A stretch of DNA of 52,362 bases from CAIRDP01 sp037138335 (GCA_037138335.1 JBAXIO010000023.1:1-52362), one strand, 5' to 3'; positions 16,042-26,051 are shown, numbered from the stretch's first letter. The notes: a model not told the origin generated them from the letters alone. Program-made: numbers and translations.

Positions 16042-17142
16042 ATGAAAAAAATTTTACTATCTCTTGCTGTAATGGCGCTTTGTATTACAGAAAGTTATTC
16101 TCAGGCAACTTTTAATACGGGTGCATTGAGAGTTGATGTAAGCGATTATGCCCGGATCAGGCTTTCTACAACCGGTGGTGTAAAACAACTGGAACGTGCC
16201 TCAATTCTGGTGGGAACTTCTGCAACGGCAGTTTTTGACTATTCAAATGATGCAAACGGTTTGGACCCGGCGACCCTGGTCACGAATCCACTATTGAGCG
16301 ATTTTGAAATCTATGTTTCCGTTGACAACACGTATTCATCGTTACCCCCCGACGTGATCGTGAAAGAAAACATTTATGGATGGACAAACAAGGGTTACGC
16401 TATTGTCAAATATAATATTAAAAACAATGAAGCGAGTTCAATGACAGCGTTAGCAGGCCTTGATATAATTCCTTCCCTGGACGATACCTACGGTTATGAC
16501 ACTGTTACTTATAACAGCACTGCAGGAGTAATCAGGTTTCACAGGGGCGCCGTGGAAAATATGGGGATGAAACTCCTGTCGGCATCCTTATCGTCCCTCT
16601 ATTCTTTCGAATGGTATAGCGGGTATGAAGTAGATGCAGATTACTGGACCTGGATGAATGAGGGATCACTGCAACCAGTATACGCTTCACCAACCGCTGA
16701 CGGTCCTGTTACGATAACCTCCCAGGGTGGTGTCGTCCTGGCCCCCGGTGCAACATATAATGTTTTCTATGCAATGGCCCTTGGAGCTAACCAGCAAGAA
16801 ATGCTGGCGAATATTGCAGAGGCCGAAGTGAAATATCAGGAATTGATCGTTGGGGTTCAGGATATTGATCCCTCGGCAAACGGATTTACCCTTGGGCAGA
16901 ATTCTCCCAATCCCTTTAAAAATTCGACAACTATCAATTATCAAGTGCCTGCCGACGGGTTTGTCAGTCTGAAGGTTTATAATACGATTGGCACAGAAGT
17001 GGCCACTTTGGTAAACTCAAGGCAAACAAAAGGTATCCACAGCGTTCAATACAATGGGAACGATCTGCCCAGCGGGGTGTATTATTATACGCTCAGGTGC
17101 GGCGACCAGGTCAAAACCAATAAAATGTTCCTGAACAAATAA
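16042..17142 (+). CDS. Exported protein with T9SS type A sorting domain
   Basis: A 366-residue protein with a signal peptide (MKKILLSLAVMALCITESYSQ) and a T9SS type A C-terminal domain from about 280: LGQNSPNPFKNSTTINYQVP, then SLKVYNTIGTEV and LPSGVYYYTLRCGD. It should cross the inner membrane by Sec, then the outer membrane by the type IX system. The central 250 residues look like beta-sandwich sequence and are not recognised. It stands alone, ending at a strong terminator shared with the convergent PKD lipoprotein gene. A link with the cyanophycinase operon next door is possible but unsupported. Confidence 0.8.
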   Translation: MKKILLSLAVMALCITESYSQATFNTGALRVDVSDYARIRLSTTGGVKQLERASILVGTSATAVFDYSNDANGLDPATLVTNPLLSDFEIYVSVDNTYSSLPPDVIVKENIYGWTNKGYAIVKYNIKNNEASSMTALAGLDIIPSLDDTYGYDTVTYNSTAGVIRFHRGAVENMGMKLLSASLSSLYSFEWYSGYEVDADYWTWMNEGSLQPVYASPTADGPVTITSQGGVVLAPGATYNVFYAMALGANQQEMLANIAEAEVKYQELIVGVQDIDPSANGFTLGQNSPNPFKNSTTINYQVPADGFVSLKVYNTIGTEVATLVNSRQTKGIHSVQYNGNDLPSGVYYYTLRCGDQVKTNKMFLNK

Positions 17143-17166
17143 TCAATTTAATGTTATCGTTTGGAT

Positions 17167-17201
17167 AAAAAAAAACCGGGGAGATCCCCCGGTTTTTTTT
17201 T
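17167..17201. terminator. Bidirectional intrinsic terminator
   Basis: A-run, stem AACCGGGG / CCCCGGTT with a five-base loop, then an unbroken T-run. It works in both directions and sits between the stops of the T9SS protein (17142) and of the PKD lipoprotein (17205) that ends the minus-strand SusCD operon. Confidence 0.92.
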
Positions 17202-17204
17202 GCC

Positions 17205-18404
17205 TTACAGTTTGATCTGCACAATAGTCATGGCATGCGGACTAACCCCGGTAATCCAGTCTTCAGGGTTGGACCCATCCAGGTTGGCACGGATAATCTT
17301 TCCGTCAGGGTCAGCATTTGAGTTTTTAACACCCCAGAAGATCTTGTTTTTCTTCGCATCAAGGGTAACACCCCAGGTGGCCTTAGTGCCGTAATCACCG
17401 ATCTTGGCAATGTTGGTGCCGTCCATATTGCACATATAGATTCCATTTTCAGTAGCCACCGTACCTGCAGCCGCATACAGGGCCATATATGTTTTCCCGT
17501 TCCTGGGATCAAGCTCAATAGCAGTACCGTCAATAGCAGGAATGATTTCAGTCAGTCCGGTCCCGTCCATGTTCACCGACCAGTACCCACCGCTGTAATC
17601 CGTTTTGTCATTGACCAGATAAATTTTATTGGTGGCGGGGTCATACTGCATGTCAATAGGATATTCGGGCGGATTGCCTCCTGTATTTATGAATGGTTCC
17701 GGGTTGCTGCCGTCGAGGTTTGCCCTGTAGATCCCGCCGGTGCGGCCCCAGTAGATCTTATCTCCCAGGACGAAGATTGCTTCGGCATCACCGACAAGTT
17801 CCTGCCCCGGTACACCGGCGTCCAGTATCTTCCTGGGCTCGGTTCCATCGGCATTAACCATGTAAATCGCCTGCATTGAATAATCGGTTATATACACCTT
17901 CTTATGCGCCGTGTCAACCGCTATTCCATAGGGCCTGGTCATGTCAGCCGGAGTAAAATCCTGGACCACCGGCGGGGCATCGTCCATAATGACCATATGC
18001 CCGTTCCCGGGTGTTCCCCTGGTCGTAAAATAAAATACCTGGGTCAGTCCGGCAAGAGGATCTTTTACATTAACAACCAGGGTCTTGACCGATTGATTGT
18101 AATAAACCGTATTTGCCGGGGTACAGGTCAATTTTACAGTATACAAACCCGGGATCGTATAACTGGTTGTGGGATTTGCTTCAGTTGAAGTTTCGCCGTT
18201 TCCGAAATCCCAGGAATAACCCACAGCGCTCAGTGACAAATTGGTGAAGGTTACCTCGCATGGGGCATATCCCTGGTTATTTAAGACATAACTGAAGTTA
18301 GCCTGGGTACTTGCGAGAGGAGTCCCCATGTCCTTGCTTTTGCATCCTGTCGCCATCGTTATTAAAGACAGGAGATAAATGAGGTATAAAATATTTCTTT
18401 TCAT
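17205..18404 (-). CDS. Lipoprotein with PKD domain and YWTD-like beta-propeller
   Basis: A 399-residue lipoprotein: signal MKRNILYLIYLLSL...MATGC with the lipidated cysteine at 21, a PKD domain (about 35-115; YSWDFGNGETSTEANPTTSY), then a propeller-like region of repeated blades (about 125-395) with IYWGRTGGIYRANLDGSNPE and similar units, as in LDL-receptor YWTD repeats. It is the last gene of the five-gene SusCD operon (30 bases after SusD) and takes the position where surface-glycan- or ligand-binding lipoproteins sit in utilisation loci. Inference: a surface lipoprotein helping capture of the substrate of this locus. No catalytic site is seen. Confidence 0.82.
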   Translation of the reverse strand: MKRNILYLIYLLSLITMATGCKSKDMGTPLASTQANFSYVLNNQGYAPCEVTFTNLSLSAVGYSWDFGNGETSTEANPTTSYTIPGLYTVKLTCTPANTVYYNQSVKTLVVNVKDPLAGLTQVFYFTTRGTPGNGHMVIMDDAPPVVQDFTPADMTRPYGIAVDTAHKKVYITDYSMQAIYMVNADGTEPRKILDAGVPGQELVGDAEAIFVLGDKIYWGRTGGIYRANLDGSNPEPFINTGGNPPEYPIDMQYDPATNKIYLVNDKTDYSGGYWSVNMDGTGLTEIIPAIDGTAIELDPRNGKTYMALYAAAGTVATENGIYMCNMDGTNIAKIGDYGTKATWGVTLDAKKNKIFWGVKNSNADPDGKIIRANLDGSNPEDWITGVSPHAMTIVQIKL

Positions 18405-18434
18405 ATGGTTCTACTTTTACAGTTTAGAAAATAA

Positions 18435-19769
18435 TCAATAACCAGGATTCTGGGTCATCAGCGTATTGGTTTGCAGCTCGCTGAGCGGTATCGGGAAGAG
18501 GGTGAAGTTCTCACTGATCCCAAGTACGGTGGTTGCTCTTTTTGTTCTTACAAGGTCAGACCATCTTTGGCTCTCAAAAGCAAATTCATGCCGGCGCTCA
18601 TTCTCTATAACAAGTTTGAGTTCGTTATAATCGGTGGATGTTGTGGGATCAAGGCCGGCACGGGCACGTATTACATTTACGTCGTTCCTGATATCTTCAA
18701 TATTCCCGTTCGAATAGGCACGGGCTTCGGCGCGTATCAGGTACATCTCGGCGAGGCGCAGTACATATACGCGGTCGGTACCTGCAGTGATGTCCTTATA
18801 TTTGAACCCATACGGCAGTTTGGTGGTATCAAACGCGATGGATGCGATGAACCTGGTCGTATCGGTCAGTAAAAAACTTTGAACAAAGTTTGCAGGTGGC
18901 GATACTTCATAGCGGCCGAGAAGGCTCCTGGGAAAGAAATACTGAGCCAGAAGGGTGCGGTTCTGGACGTCCGATACGATTTCGAATATGGATTCAGTGG
19001 CATTTCCATTGAACAGACCGGCATAATCGGGTGAAAGCGTATATCCTCCATTACTGATTACCTTACTGGCCTTTTCAATGGCAAGTTCTGCAATGGAAGG
19101 GTCATTGGTTTGCTGGAACCTGGTCAGATAAACCCTTGCAAGCAGGGCTGTTGCACTGAACGCGCTGGCATAACCCAACGTTCTGGTAGCCGGCAGAAGC
19201 TGTTCGGCTTGCAACAGGTCGGAAATGATCTGATCATACACCTGCGGCACAGTGTTACGGGCCTGGTTGATACTGCTCAGGTCAACAGTTGGCTGGGTCT
19301 TGATGGGTATCCCGCCAAAATAGCACAGCAGGTTGAAATGACATAAGGCACGCATAAACAGACCATCCCCGGTATACAGGTTCCTGTCGTCGGTATTCAT
19401 GTCAATATCGGGAATCCTTGATAAAACATTGTTTACCCTGTTTATACAATCGTAGTTTAGAGACCATATCCCATCAATGATGCCATTGTCGGCAGCGATG
19501 GTATGATTGGCGATCTGGGAATAATCCTGGGTCGTCCCGGTCCAGATAAGGTTATCAGCGGCCAGGTCTTCAACAATGACCTGGTAGCGTCCGTAAATAC
19601 TTGTTGAATGCAGGGCGTTATAAGAACCTGTGATGGCATTTTCCACTCCTGATTTGTCCTTGATGGCCTGGCTTGCCGAGATGGAGTCTGTTGGCTGAAC
19701 ATCCAGCATTTTGCTGCAGGATACCGTGGCAAGGGAGAAAAGGATCAATATGATACTAAATTTTTTCAT
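18435..19769 (-). CDS. SusD/RagB family outer-membrane lipoprotein
   Basis: A 444-residue SusD homologue. It has a lipoprotein signal (MKKFSIILILFSLATVSC, cysteine 18), the usual LDVQPTDSISASQAIKD start, a TPR-type helical core (RALCHFNLLCYFGGIPIKTQ near 128-150) and the C-terminal RLAEMYLIRAEARAY and ERRHEFAFESQRWSDLVR blocks. SusD proteins form the lid over the partner SusC pore and bind the substrate. Paired with the SusC encoded 18 bases upstream. It is shorter than many sugar-binding SusDs; given the peptidases in the operon, the ligand may be a peptide. That is inference. Confidence 0.95.
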   Translation of the reverse strand: MKKFSIILILFSLATVSCSKMLDVQPTDSISASQAIKDKSGVENAITGSYNALHSTSIYGRYQVIVEDLAADNLIWTGTTQDYSQIANHTIAADNGIIDGIWSLNYDCINRVNNVLSRIPDIDMNTDDRNLYTGDGLFMRALCHFNLLCYFGGIPIKTQPTVDLSSINQARNTVPQVYDQIISDLLQAEQLLPATRTLGYASAFSATALLARVYLTRFQQTNDPSIAELAIEKASKVISNGGYTLSPDYAGLFNGNATESIFEIVSDVQNRTLLAQYFFPRSLLGRYEVSPPANFVQSFLLTDTTRFIASIAFDTTKLPYGFKYKDITAGTDRVYVLRLAEMYLIRAEARAYSNGNIEDIRNDVNVIRARAGLDPTTSTDYNELKLVIENERRHEFAFESQRWSDLVRTKRATTVLGISENFTLFPIPLSELQTNTLMTQNPGY

Positions 19770-19787
19770 TTTTTTCCGGATTAAAGG

Positions 19788-22697
19788 TTAAAAGACAAAA
19801 TTACAACCAACCAAAATGGTGCGCGATTGCGGGTAGGTGAAAAAGTCGGTTCCGATAATGATGTTACTGGAACCTCCGTAATAATTTACTTCGGGGTCCA
19901 TCCCGAAATAATTTGTGAAGGTGTACAGGTTCTGGATGGTGGCGTAAAGTTTTGCAGACTTCATCCCTACATGCTTTACCCAGTTCTTTTTAAAAGTATA
20001 ACTCAGGGTAATATTCTTGATCCTGAGGAAAGAACCGTCTTCGATAAACCTCGATGACTTATAGGAATCACCGGCTTTGGGGAATTGGGTTATATCGCCC
20101 GGTTTTTTCCACCTGTCGATCATCCTGGTTGTCTGGTTGTCGACCCCGTTCCCCGACTCAAGATATATTAAAGTAGCATCGAATATGTTATTCCCATAAA
20201 CAGCCTGGAGGAAGATTGAAAGTTCAAATCCTTTATAGCCGAAAACATTGGTAAATCCTGAAGTGAATTTCGGGTTAGGGTCACCGATCTTGGTACGGTC
20301 GGCTGATGTGATAATACCATCGTGGTTGATATCCTCATATACCAGGTTCCCTGTTGTAGGGTCAACACCGAGGCAGTTGTATCCATAAAAAATACCGATA
20401 GGCTGTCCCACTTCAACACGGTTCCCTCCCCGGCCCATATCGTCAATCGGCTGATCATTATAAAGACTGAGCACTTTATTGCGGTTTGCCGCAAAATTCA
20501 GGGACGAAGTCCAGGTAAATGCTTTATCGATGTTAACTGTGTTGAGTACAAATTCCAAACCTTTGTTCTGGAGCTGGCCTATATTGGATGATATCGTTGA
20601 GTATCCCGACGATGTGGGGATAGGTCTCTGAAGAAGCAGGTCTTTGGTATGATTGTAATAAACGTCAAAATTAAAGGAGATCCTATTTTTTAATATTGAA
20701 AAATCCAACCCAAGCCCGGTCTGCGCAGTGGTTTCCCATTTCAGGTCAGGATTTGGCAGCTGCGTGGGTGCAATACCCGAACTGCCTCCATAATTATATC
20801 CCCCGCTGTAAAGTCCCAGGGAAGCAAAATCACCGATTCCATCGTTGCCGGTGAGTCCGTAGCTGGCCCTAAGCTTAAGTTCGTTGATCCATTTTACCTT
20901 TTTCATAAAAGGTTCTTCGTTAATACGCCAGGCGAAAGAGCCTGCCGGGAAATAACCGTAATGGTTATTGGCCCCGAACTTTGAAGAACCGTCGGCCCTT
21001 GCAGTCAGGGTAAAGATGTATTTGTACTTGTAATTGTACTTGAATTGACCAAAGAAGGAATTGAGCACCCTGTCGAGGGCCGTTGCAGAAGCGGCACGTA
21101 TGGTACCTGCCGAAGTCATGTACTGGAGATTGTCATTGGGGAAGTCAATGCCCTCGATATAAGTCGTACGGTTAGCGTATTTTTCATAACTGTAACCAAT
21201 GAGCGCGTCAATATTGTGCACTTCCTTAATGGCTTTAATATACTGGAGTACATTATTGGTTGTAAGGTTGCTTGCATAATTGGTTCCTTCTATACCCAGG
21301 CCGTTATACTTGGCTCCCTGGCGAGTATTGGTGGGATCAAAGCTGTGTTCCCTGAGATTGTAAATATCGATCCCGAATTTGGAAGTGAAGGTAAAACCCT
21401 GAAGGAATTTATATTCTACATAAGCATTGCCACTGGTGCGGTTCGTATAAGCCATATTAACAGAATTCTGATAAATGGCAACGGGGTTTGCATAAGGGCC
21501 GTCCTCGTTATAACTGCCGTTGGCATTGTAAACCGGGTAGATTGCCGGTATTGACATGGCATTGGGCAGGGGGCCGTAAAGTGTAGCGTCACCTTCCACC
21601 CTGGCGTTCTTCGAATAGGTAATCCCGACGCCCCCGCCAACGGTCAGGTTCGGAAGTATCTTATAATCGGCGTTAATACGGCCGCTGTACCTTTGGTAAG
21701 AAGTGCCTTTGACAACACCGGTCTGGTCATAATAGTTTCCAGAGATAAACAGCCTGAACTTATCGTTGCCGCTGCTGACCGAAAGTTCGGTATTTGCTGT
21801 TGGTGCCACCTGGAGGATCTCACTCATCCAGTCGGTGTTGATCCCCTGTACACTGGTACCTTTGTATGCATTCCATTGATCGGCATTCATCATCGGCATG
21901 ATCCTTTCTTTTGGCAGTCTTTGCCATCCGTAACTCATGTTCAATGTCACGTCGGTTTTTCCGCGGGCCCCTTTCTTTGTAGTTATCAGGATAACCCCGT
22001 TAGAAGCACGGGCACCGTACATTGCAGTAGCCGATGCGTCTTTAAGGATGGTCATTGATTCGATATCGTTAGGGTTGATATCACTCATGGCATTGAGCTC
22101 CTGGCCGCTCATTCCAACCTGTGAATATTCACCGGTGATTGCCGGTATTCCATCGATAACCATCAGAGGGGTATTGCTCGCATTGATTGAACTGCCCCCC
22201 CTTAGTTTGATCATATTCTGACCGCCGGGTGTTCCTGATTGTGAAGTGACTGTGAGTCCCGGTGTCTGCCCGGTAAGCACCCCATCAATTGTACGGATCG
22301 GAATATTTTTTATTTCATCTTCATTCACCAGTGAAATGGAGCCCGACAACAGTTTTTTACTGCTTGTACTGTAACCCACAACAACAACCTCACCAAGAGG
22401 GATGTCCTGGTTGCTCATTTTCACATTAATTACCTGGTGCCCGTTCACCGGGATCTCCTGGGCCTGCATCCCGATGTAGGAGAACACCAGCACTCCTTTT
22501 GCGGGCACTGTAATTGAATATTTGCCCTTTATATCGGAGGTGGTTCCCTGTGCGCTCCCCTTGATAAGAACAGTGACTCCCGGCAGAGGCGAATTATCAT
22601 CCGCCAGGATGATCTTTCCGCTCACAGGGATGTCCTGCGCTACCAGCTGCTGGAAAAGCACACCAAACAACAATAACAAATAGTAAGGTTTTTTCAT
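19788..22697 (-). CDS. SusC/RagA family TonB-linked outer-membrane transporter
   Basis: A 969-residue SusC-type transporter. It has a signal peptide ending at about residue 20 (QQLVAQ), a carboxypeptidase-regulatory-like domain (about 24-100), a TonB-box-like GEVVVVGY (near 103), a plug domain (DVLTGQ-type segment IDGVLTGQTPGL, SMTILKDASATAMYGARAS near 205-225) and a 22-strand barrel ending in a terminal Phe. It imports material across the outer membrane using TonB energy, with SusD as lid. It is the third gene of the operon, 15 bases after a cyanophycinase, so a cyanophycinase product such as beta-Asp-Arg is a likely cargo (inference). No N-terminal anti-sigma-interaction domain is present. 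Confidence 0.95.
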   Translation of the reverse strand: MKKPYYLLLLFGVLFQQLVAQDIPVSGKIILADDNSPLPGVTVLIKGSAQGTTSDIKGKYSITVPAKGVLVFSYIGMQAQEIPVNGHQVINVKMSNQDIPLGEVVVVGYSTSSKKLLSGSISLVNEDEIKNIPIRTIDGVLTGQTPGLTVTSQSGTPGGQNMIKLRGGSSINASNTPLMVIDGIPAITGEYSQVGMSGQELNAMSDINPNDIESMTILKDASATAMYGARASNGVILITTKKGARGKTDVTLNMSYGWQRLPKERIMPMMNADQWNAYKGTSVQGINTDWMSEILQVAPTANTELSVSSGNDKFRLFISGNYYDQTGVVKGTSYQRYSGRINADYKILPNLTVGGGVGITYSKNARVEGDATLYGPLPNAMSIPAIYPVYNANGSYNEDGPYANPVAIYQNSVNMAYTNRTSGNAYVEYKFLQGFTFTSKFGIDIYNLREHSFDPTNTRQGAKYNGLGIEGTNYASNLTTNNVLQYIKAIKEVHNIDALIGYSYEKYANRTTYIEGIDFPNDNLQYMTSAGTIRAASATALDRVLNSFFGQFKYNYKYKYIFTLTARADGSSKFGANNHYGYFPAGSFAWRINEEPFMKKVKWINELKLRASYGLTGNDGIGDFASLGLYSGGYNYGGSSGIAPTQLPNPDLKWETTAQTGLGLDFSILKNRISFNFDVYYNHTKDLLLQRPIPTSSGYSTISSNIGQLQNKGLEFVLNTVNIDKAFTWTSSLNFAANRNKVLSLYNDQPIDDMGRGGNRVEVGQPIGIFYGYNCLGVDPTTGNLVYEDINHDGIITSADRTKIGDPNPKFTSGFTNVFGYKGFELSIFLQAVYGNNIFDATLIYLESGNGVDNQTTRMIDRWKKPGDITQFPKAGDSYKSSRFIEDGSFLRIKNITLSYTFKKNWVKHVGMKSAKLYATIQNLYTFTNYFGMDPEVNYYGGSSNIIIGTDFFTYPQSRTILVGCNFVF

Positions 22698-22712
22698 GGT
22701 TTTGAAATTAGG

Positions 22713-23990
22713 TTAGTATATATCGTTTATTGGTTTTACTGAAATATTCACAGGGGTAATGTCCATCATGATATGGGCCACAGTATAACGGTAAGAAGGT
22801 TTGCCTGAAGAAAACCCTTCGGATGATGGTGTTTTGCGAAGGGTCAGCATGAACCCCCTGGCATTGTCAGAAAAGGTAATACTCCTGATGGTGTCTGTAG
22901 CATTGTTGTCGGCCAGACCGGCTGTGATGGCCTCACGGAATGAAGTTTTATTTGCCGACAGCAGTCCGCCCTGGTCCGTAAAATGGTCTTTGTGATGTTC
23001 ATTTCCCCTGGTGGAAAGCTTCCCTCCTGCCGGCGTAATAAGGCCGGTTGAAACATCGAATGAATCACCTTCTTCGAGATAGCTTAATGAAAGGTTACTG
23101 ATACAAGGCAGCTTTTGAGTATAAGTGATCCTGGCATCTGAGGTCCCGAGGATGGTGACCCCTGCCGCACCTGCAACACTTACCCTGTTTTGTTTGCCGT
23201 CAAAGATCAGAGCCGTGTTCTCATCAACACCAAAGCCCATGCCGATTTGCTGTTTTTCATTCATAAGAGCCATTGCAAGCCGCCCTATCCGTGCCCTGAT
23301 ATTAAAATGCTGATCAACAATCCCGCAAGGAAAAAAACCAAATCCCCTTGTGATCAGCAAACCCTGGTCCTCCGGAAAATCATCCCCGATAAAATCCTTC
23401 ATAACACCATGGCCCAGTGCCGCGATACTCGTACCTCCGCCTATCATGACACCGCTCATGATGGCTGCACCGGCACTTGTACCACCAATGACTCCACCCG
23501 AAAGATACACATCCCAAACTGCTTTAAGAACAGGAGTCTGACTTCCGTCGGGTAAGTATAAAGCTTTCGTGGTTCTAAGCTGATCGCCGCCCGTAAACCA
23601 TACTGCAGTGCATTTGCTGACAATTTCTGCCAGGCGGGGATCTTTACCGTTATCCTTCCATTCAGATTCATTCACGTCCTTTGTACTGTCATCATCCATA
23701 ACTGCGACAGGGATCAGGTGGATGTTTTCAGGTTTAAGGCCATAAGAAACCAGTATATTTTTAAAATAAACAAAAGATTGCATTGGTGCACCGCCGGCCG
23801 ACGGGATAATAGCAAATGCAGCATTGCCTGCACCACCGGCGAAGCCGATCAGTTGCTGAAATATGCTTTTATTGTCAGCTTCAAGACCTCCTCCGACAAT
23901 AACCAGCTTGCCTTTGTATGCAGGCTGGGCACTGGAAAATAAAGCAAACAGGTTGATGAATGCAGATAACAGAATGATGGTCCGGTTCAT
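22713..23990 (-). CDS. Exported cyanophycinase (peptidase S51)
   Basis: A 425-residue S51-family peptidase with an N-terminal signal peptide (to about residue 21). The start of the fold (KLVIVGGGLEADN), WFTGGDQLRT near 131-140, the nucleophile in GGTSAGA (Ser172), the DQHF...R-x-R-x-G-R-L block (near 226-238) and GVDENTA are all as in cyanophycinases, which cut multi-L-arginyl-poly-L-aspartate into beta-Asp-Arg dipeptides. The last 120 residues form an extra domain without T9SS signal, so the protein is probably periplasmic. Second gene of the SusCD operon. True substrate is inferred from family and context. Confidence 0.9.
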   Translation of the reverse strand: MNRTIILLSAFINLFALFSSAQPAYKGKLVIVGGGLEADNKSIFQQLIGFAGGAGNAAFAIIPSAGGAPMQSFVYFKNILVSYGLKPENIHLIPVAVMDDDSTKDVNESEWKDNGKDPRLAEIVSKCTAVWFTGGDQLRTTKALYLPDGSQTPVLKAVWDVYLSGGVIGGTSAGAAIMSGVMIGGGTSIAALGHGVMKDFIGDDFPEDQGLLITRGFGFFPCGIVDQHFNIRARIGRLAMALMNEKQQIGMGFGVDENTALIFDGKQNRVSVAGAAGVTILGTSDARITYTQKLPCISNLSLSYLEEGDSFDVSTGLITPAGGKLSTRGNEHHKDHFTDQGGLLSANKTSFREAITAGLADNNATDTIRSITFSDNARGFMLTLRKTPSSEGFSSGKPSYRYTVAHIMMDITPVNISVKPINDIY

Positions 23991-24018
23991 GGTTTTTGAG
24001 ATTATTGAATATCGTGGT

Positions 24019-26004
24019 TTAAATTTTGATGAACTTTGAATGCCCTGAAAGGAAATTGTGATACGAGTTCACTAGGATGAAATACAAACCTGGCTTGAGG
24101 CAGGAAACGTCAATAGTTCCGTTTGATCCGCTGATCTCTCCTTTAAGGATCAAATTTCCTGTAAGTTCAACAATAGCCCAAGTAAAAGCCTGCTCACGGC
24201 ATGAAACCATGACTTTGTCGTGCACCGGGTCAGGAGAAACTGAAATTGACATATCATTGTACAAAGAGGAGATTCCCTCTGTATTGACTTTCCCCATAAT
24301 ATAAGGAGTGGTTTCATCAATAAGTGACAGCTTTAGTTGCTCGAAACCAGCCACCATGCGGGGAGCTGTTGAAAGAGACCCCGAAGCCGAATGGCTTGAA
24401 AAACCGGCCCGTGTTCCTTCATTCGAGATAACCATGACCGGAGCCGCTCCATAACCGGTGAGGGTTGTCTTTCCGGCAAGCGGGGCATATTTCATGTAAT
24501 TGTGATTGGTAAGCCAGATACCGAATTTAAGAGTGTCTTTCAACATGGCATAAGGGACCGCCGTCACGGTATTTTCATAAATATCACTGTTCAGGAAGGT
24601 ATTAGGCATGATCACAGAGTATTTAAGCAGCGAAAGACCTTTCTTAAACTTAAGGGTTCCATAATAGGAGGAATATATTGTGAGATAATTCTCAATGACC
24701 GTTTTCCCTGCAAACCGGGCATTGTCTCCGGCAAAAGCAGTTACCATGCTATCGGTTTTCACCTGTTTCTGAAGAAGATTCCCATTTGAAGTTCCGAGAA
24801 AGCCAGAAAAATCCCCGTAAGTGTTTTTCAGGAAGAGGATTTTACGCGATTGCCTTATGAGATCCCCGAGGGCCGGGTCTGAACCCGATTGAATATCAGG
24901 TTTAAAAACATCAACTGCCGTGGCTCCAAGTTCTATCAATTTGCTGCTGAATGTCGCAGCAAGAGACTGGTCTCCCGATAACAACAAAATTTTCCGGGAT
25001 GCCTCGCCTGATCCCCTGACAAGGTCGGTAAGCATTGGCAGGTTATCCGAAAATATATCGCTGCCGCTGGCAAGAACTGTGTAATTTCCTGATTCGCTGA
25101 AAGAAGATGTATTGAGCTGCCGGTCCAAAGCGGTATAACCGGCTTCTCCAGTTGTAAAATTATAAGTGCATCCATGCAGGAGCTGCATAATACGAATGCT
25201 GTCGGCCAGCAGCTTAGGCCCATGCAAGGTATAGCCTGCTCCGGCCATATATATATTGGCACAGCCGGTTCCGTAAACCGTGCCACCGCCAGTCTCATCG
25301 ATGGTCATGCAGGTCATATCGTCCATGCCGATGCCCGTAAGAGCTTTCCCGTGGTTCAACTGGTAATTTGCAAGGAACCCCAGAAGCCTGCCAAAACGCC
25401 CGCGCTCCGCAAAATGGGTATCAAATATAAATCCCGGGAACAGATCCAGGAAATCATCAGCAAGTGTGACCGTAACGTTGTTGGGATTCTCTATGCATTC
25501 GTCAGGATATGCCGAACCATGCTGGGCTGTAAAAACAACGGAGGACAAAATATGCATTCCTGCTGAAGTGCCGCAAATCGTACCTCCGTGGCTATATACA
25601 TAGTTTACTGCGTCAAGCAGCCTGGTATTTTTGTAATAGCGGTAATAGTCATACTGGTCTCCACCCCTGAAAAATATCACATCATAGCTGATGAGGGTAT
25701 CATAGGTTGCCTGGCTGTTGGCACTGTCGTGAGTGGCAATTGCAAACTCCCTGGCGCGTGCAGCGTTACAGTACTGGAGGAAATAGGGCGCGAGGGAACC
25801 AGTAGTTATCCCGACTATCGCTACCTTTTTTCCGCCACCTGCCCAGGTGTACGCCGGGGTGCTCCATCCTGCAGATCCGTTCTTTTCTGCGCCGCCTCCA
25901 ACCAGGAGAATACGGCCAGGTTGGGTATACCCGTAAAAAAACAACAAAACAAATAAAGAAAAGAAAACCGGTCTTAAACAACGAGATGGAATGAGAAGAG
26001 TCAT
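24019..26004 (-). CDS. T9SS-exported cyanophycinase-family peptidase
   Basis: A 661-residue protein: signal peptide (FFSLFVLLFFYGYTQ, to about 28), an S51 peptidase domain (about 30-290) with RGGDQYDYYR, the nucleophile in GTSAGM (Ser147) and FDTHFAERGRFGRLL, a second Rossmann-like region of unknown role (about 300-560), and a T9SS type A sorting domain at the end (about 590-661; SISVSPDPVHDKVMV, LKPGLYFILVNS). This version should be exported to the cell surface or medium, where it could open the polymer first. It leads the five-gene SusCD operon, 28 bases before the second cyanophycinase, and is divergent from the isoaspartyl dipeptidase gene. Confidence 0.88.
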   Translation of the reverse strand: MTLLIPSRCLRPVFFSLFVLLFFYGYTQPGRILLVGGGAEKNGSAGWSTPAYTWAGGGKKVAIVGITTGSLAPYFLQYCNAARAREFAIATHDSANSQATYDTLISYDVIFFRGGDQYDYYRYYKNTRLLDAVNYVYSHGGTICGTSAGMHILSSVVFTAQHGSAYPDECIENPNNVTVTLADDFLDLFPGFIFDTHFAERGRFGRLLGFLANYQLNHGKALTGIGMDDMTCMTIDETGGGTVYGTGCANIYMAGAGYTLHGPKLLADSIRIMQLLHGCTYNFTTGEAGYTALDRQLNTSSFSESGNYTVLASGSDIFSDNLPMLTDLVRGSGEASRKILLLSGDQSLAATFSSKLIELGATAVDVFKPDIQSGSDPALGDLIRQSRKILFLKNTYGDFSGFLGTSNGNLLQKQVKTDSMVTAFAGDNARFAGKTVIENYLTIYSSYYGTLKFKKGLSLLKYSVIMPNTFLNSDIYENTVTAVPYAMLKDTLKFGIWLTNHNYMKYAPLAGKTTLTGYGAAPVMVISNEGTRAGFSSHSASGSLSTAPRMVAGFEQLKLSLIDETTPYIMGKVNTEGISSLYNDMSISVSPDPVHDKVMVSCREQAFTWAIVELTGNLILKGEISGSNGTIDVSCLKPGLYFILVNSYHNFLSGHSKFIKI

Positions 26005-26043
26005 GAGTCCGGTATGATTTCTTACAACATGAAGTAATACTTG

Positions 26044-26051
26044 CGAAGATA
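26044..26051 (-). promoter_or_regulatory. -7 element of the cyanophycinase/SusCD operon
   Basis: TATCTTCG on the minus strand (26051-26044), one base from TAnnTTTG and followed by CA as in several promoters here. No clear TTG at the right distance, so an activator may be needed. The coding start is 40 bases downstream. The 113-base gap is shared with the divergent dipeptidase gene, whose own candidate -7 is CAAATTTG at 26094-26101. Confidence 0.4.

Noticed and set aside
17205..26004. Search for an ECF sigma/anti-sigma or hybrid two-component regulator for the SusCD locus
   Set aside because: None is encoded in the neighbourhood, and SusC lacks the N-terminal signalling domain used by anti-sigma systems.
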